A stretch of 64,000 bases of DNA. Source: Syntrophotalea acetylenivorans. Lineage in GTDB: Bacteria > Desulfobacterota > Desulfuromonadia > Desulfuromonadales > Syntrophotaleaceae. The DNA lies in NCBI RefSeq assembly GCF_001887775.1, contig NZ_CP015519.1:1240001-1304000 (forward strand), written 5' to 3'. The translations under genes and the position numbers were made by a program. Under the pieces are notes generated by a model. The model made no database searches, was not told where the DNA came from, and worked only from the letters and a program-made list of their open reading frames with translations. Below are positions 62,850 through 64,000 of this stretch, in pieces (within the stretch, counting starts at the first letter, position 1; each line of letters starts with the position of its first letter).

Positions 62850-64000
62850 ATGAGTAAAACGACTATTCTAGTTGTCGATGAAGAGCTCTCTTTTCGTCGG
62901 TTCTTCGCCGAAGTGCTCAACGAAGACGAATACGAGGTGGAAACGGTCGCCTCGGTTGAACTAGCCCTGGCCCGTGTTGCCCAGGGGGGAATATCGATAG
63001 TCGTAACCGAGTTGGTCCTGTCCGGCATAGATGGCCAAGAAGTTTTACGCCAATGCCGTGCCCGGAATAACCCGCCGGAAGTCATTTTCACCACCGATCA
63101 CAATAATGCGGAAACGGTAATTCAAGCACTGAAGAACGGTGCATACGGTTACCTGCTCAAGCCCTTCGATCCCGAAGAGCTGCGCCATCTCCTGCGTTCC
63201 TGTCTGGAGCAACGCCGACTGGGCTATGAAAACACCCAGCTGAAACGCCAGATCGATCTCTTCCAAAAAGGCCAAAACCTGGCATCCCTGCTCGACATCG
63301 AGCAACTTTTTGACGAAGCGTTGCAAGCCCTGCTCCATGAGGTAGACGGTGGTCGGGGAATGGCTTTTCTGCCGGCGGAGAATTGTGTCTCTCAGGTTGT
63401 CGCCCTTAGCGACTTAACGGAAAATGAGGCTCTGCCCCTGGCCCATGCCCTGCTACCGTTCCTGGAGGGACTCAAAGACTTTCGCCTGTTGCAGGGCGAT
63501 GAGTTACCCACGGACCTGCCCCTGCCGCAGGGTACCCGCTCCATGTGCTTACTGCCCCTGCACTATCAAAAACGCATCGAAGGCGTTTTGGTTCTACTTA
63601 ACCGAGCCGAAGAGGATTTTCGCCAGCCACTGCCACGCCGCAACCTTCTTTTTCTGCTGGAGCAGGTGGCCCTCGGCTTCAGTAATGCCTGTCGGTACAA
63701 AGATGTCCGCAGGCTGATTCATACAGACGATTTGACCGGCCTGCATAATTACCGCTATCTGCAGATGATCCTCGACCAGGAAATTCATCGCGCCGAACGA
63801 TACGGCCTTGAGTTCTCCCTGGTCTTTATCGACATCGACCGTTTCAAGCTGATCAACGACTCCCGCGGTCACCTGGCCGGGAGCCAGGCCCTCAAGGAGG
63901 TTGCCGACCTGTTGCGTCAGAGTGTTCGAGAAGCCGATATCCTGTTCCGCTACGGGGGGGATGAATTTACCGGCTTTCTGGCCGAGACCGGGCCCGAAGG
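62850..64000 (+). CDS. Receiver-GGDEF diguanylate cyclase, atypical receiver, cut by window end
   Basis: Open from ATG 62850 to the last base (383 codons visible). Receiver domain (about 3-120), a GAF-like middle (about 140-290), then GGDEF (from about 300), with the active site RYGGDEF and an RxxD inhibition site (READ) upstream. The receiver starts ILVVDEE but the phosphoacceptor site reads VVTELVLSGIDG, with Glu where Asp is expected; the conserved Lys in LLKPFD is kept. Asp-to-Glu often mimics the phosphorylated state, so the cyclase may be locked on. The end of the protein lies outside the window. Confidence 0.9.
   Translation, partial: MSKTTILVVDEELSFRRFFAEVLNEDEYEVETVASVELALARVAQGGISIVVTELVLSGIDGQEVLRQCRARNNPPEVIFTTDHNNAETVIQALKNGAYGYLLKPFDPEELRHLLRSCLEQRRLGYENTQLKRQIDLFQKGQNLASLLDIEQLFDEALQALLHEVDGGRGMAFLPAENCVSQVVALSDLTENEALPLAHALLPFLEGLKDFRLLQGDELPTDLPLPQGTRSMCLLPLHYQKRIEGVLVLLNRAEEDFRQPLPRRNLLFLLEQVALGFSNACRYKDVRRLIHTDDLTGLHNYRYLQMILDQEIHRAERYGLEFSLVFIDIDRFKLINDSRGHLAGSQALKEVADLLRQSVREADILFRYGGDEFTGFLAETGPE

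Overview
This 64 kb stretch is bacterial chromosome. Gene content points to an anaerobic, flagellated delta-type Gram-negative of the Desulfuromonadales/Desulfuromonadia (Geobacter, Pelobacter and Desulfuromonas relatives). The signs are a selenocysteine-containing SelD, a radical SAM/SPASM protein next to it, AmrS, an ACR3 arsenite pump with a redox-protein operon, many c-di-GMP and degenerate-receiver proteins, and two families of short intergenic hairpin repeats. This placement is inference from gene content; no marker such as 16S rRNA is present.

Layout. 1-6.7 kb: end of a flagellar region (fliD, fliS, a FliT/FlgN-like chaperone, two PilZ proteins, a diguanylate cyclase with a degenerate receiver, a FliK-like protein and a FlhB C-domain-like protein). 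6.7-9.1 kb: a membrane sensor diguanylate cyclase. 9.3-9.6 kb: a 6S RNA gene with promoter and terminator. 9.6-24 kb: scattered housekeeping and accessory genes (TraB, L,D-transpeptidase, aldehyde dehydrogenase, rhomboid, YbaK, nicotinate phosphoribosyltransferase, cyclophilin, RlmI-like and UbiE-like methyltransferases, YjbQ, Bax-like glucosaminidase), separated by repeats. 23.5-30.4 kb: a minus-strand block with a SpoT-like protein, HinT, a YhaN/YhaO (SbcC/SbcD-type) pair, a tetrapyrrole methylase and TlyA. 30.6-32.7 kb: an RsbU-type phosphatase and a third PilZ protein. 32.9-35.4 kb: radical SAM/SPASM protein and the selenoprotein SelD. 35.8-40 kb: rhodanese, a C_GCAxxG-type protein, a receiver pseudogene, ferritin, a TPR protein and an IS3 scrap. 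41.4-46.4 kb: an arsenic cluster (acr3, arsR, AhpD-like protein, CCG iron-sulfur protein, COG0701 permease, CxxC thioredoxin) with two matching ArsR-type operators. 47.5-52.1 kb: purT, purC and ppiD. 52.3-57.9 kb: the rod-shape operon mreB, mreC, mreD, PBP2, rodA. 58-64 kb: HDOD protein, AmrS, ComEC and a receiver-GGDEF protein cut by the window end.

Four otherwise good genes (aldehyde dehydrogenase, SpoT-like, CCG iron-sulfur protein, COG0701 permease) are each broken by one missing base in or beside a short homopolymer run. That pattern looks more like sequencing or assembly error than biology. The SelD gene looks truncated too, but its in-frame UGA is followed by a fitting bacterial SECIS hairpin and is best read as selenocysteine.

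The most interesting items are the arsenic/redox cluster with its paired operators, the Sec-SelD with its radical SAM neighbour, two diguanylate cyclases whose receiver phosphoacceptor Asp is replaced (Asn in one, Glu in the other), a modular hairpin repeat that exists with and without a roughly 100-base inner module, and a tandem triplet of a second hairpin repeat. No CRISPR array, rRNA or tRNA gene, or intact mobile element was seen.
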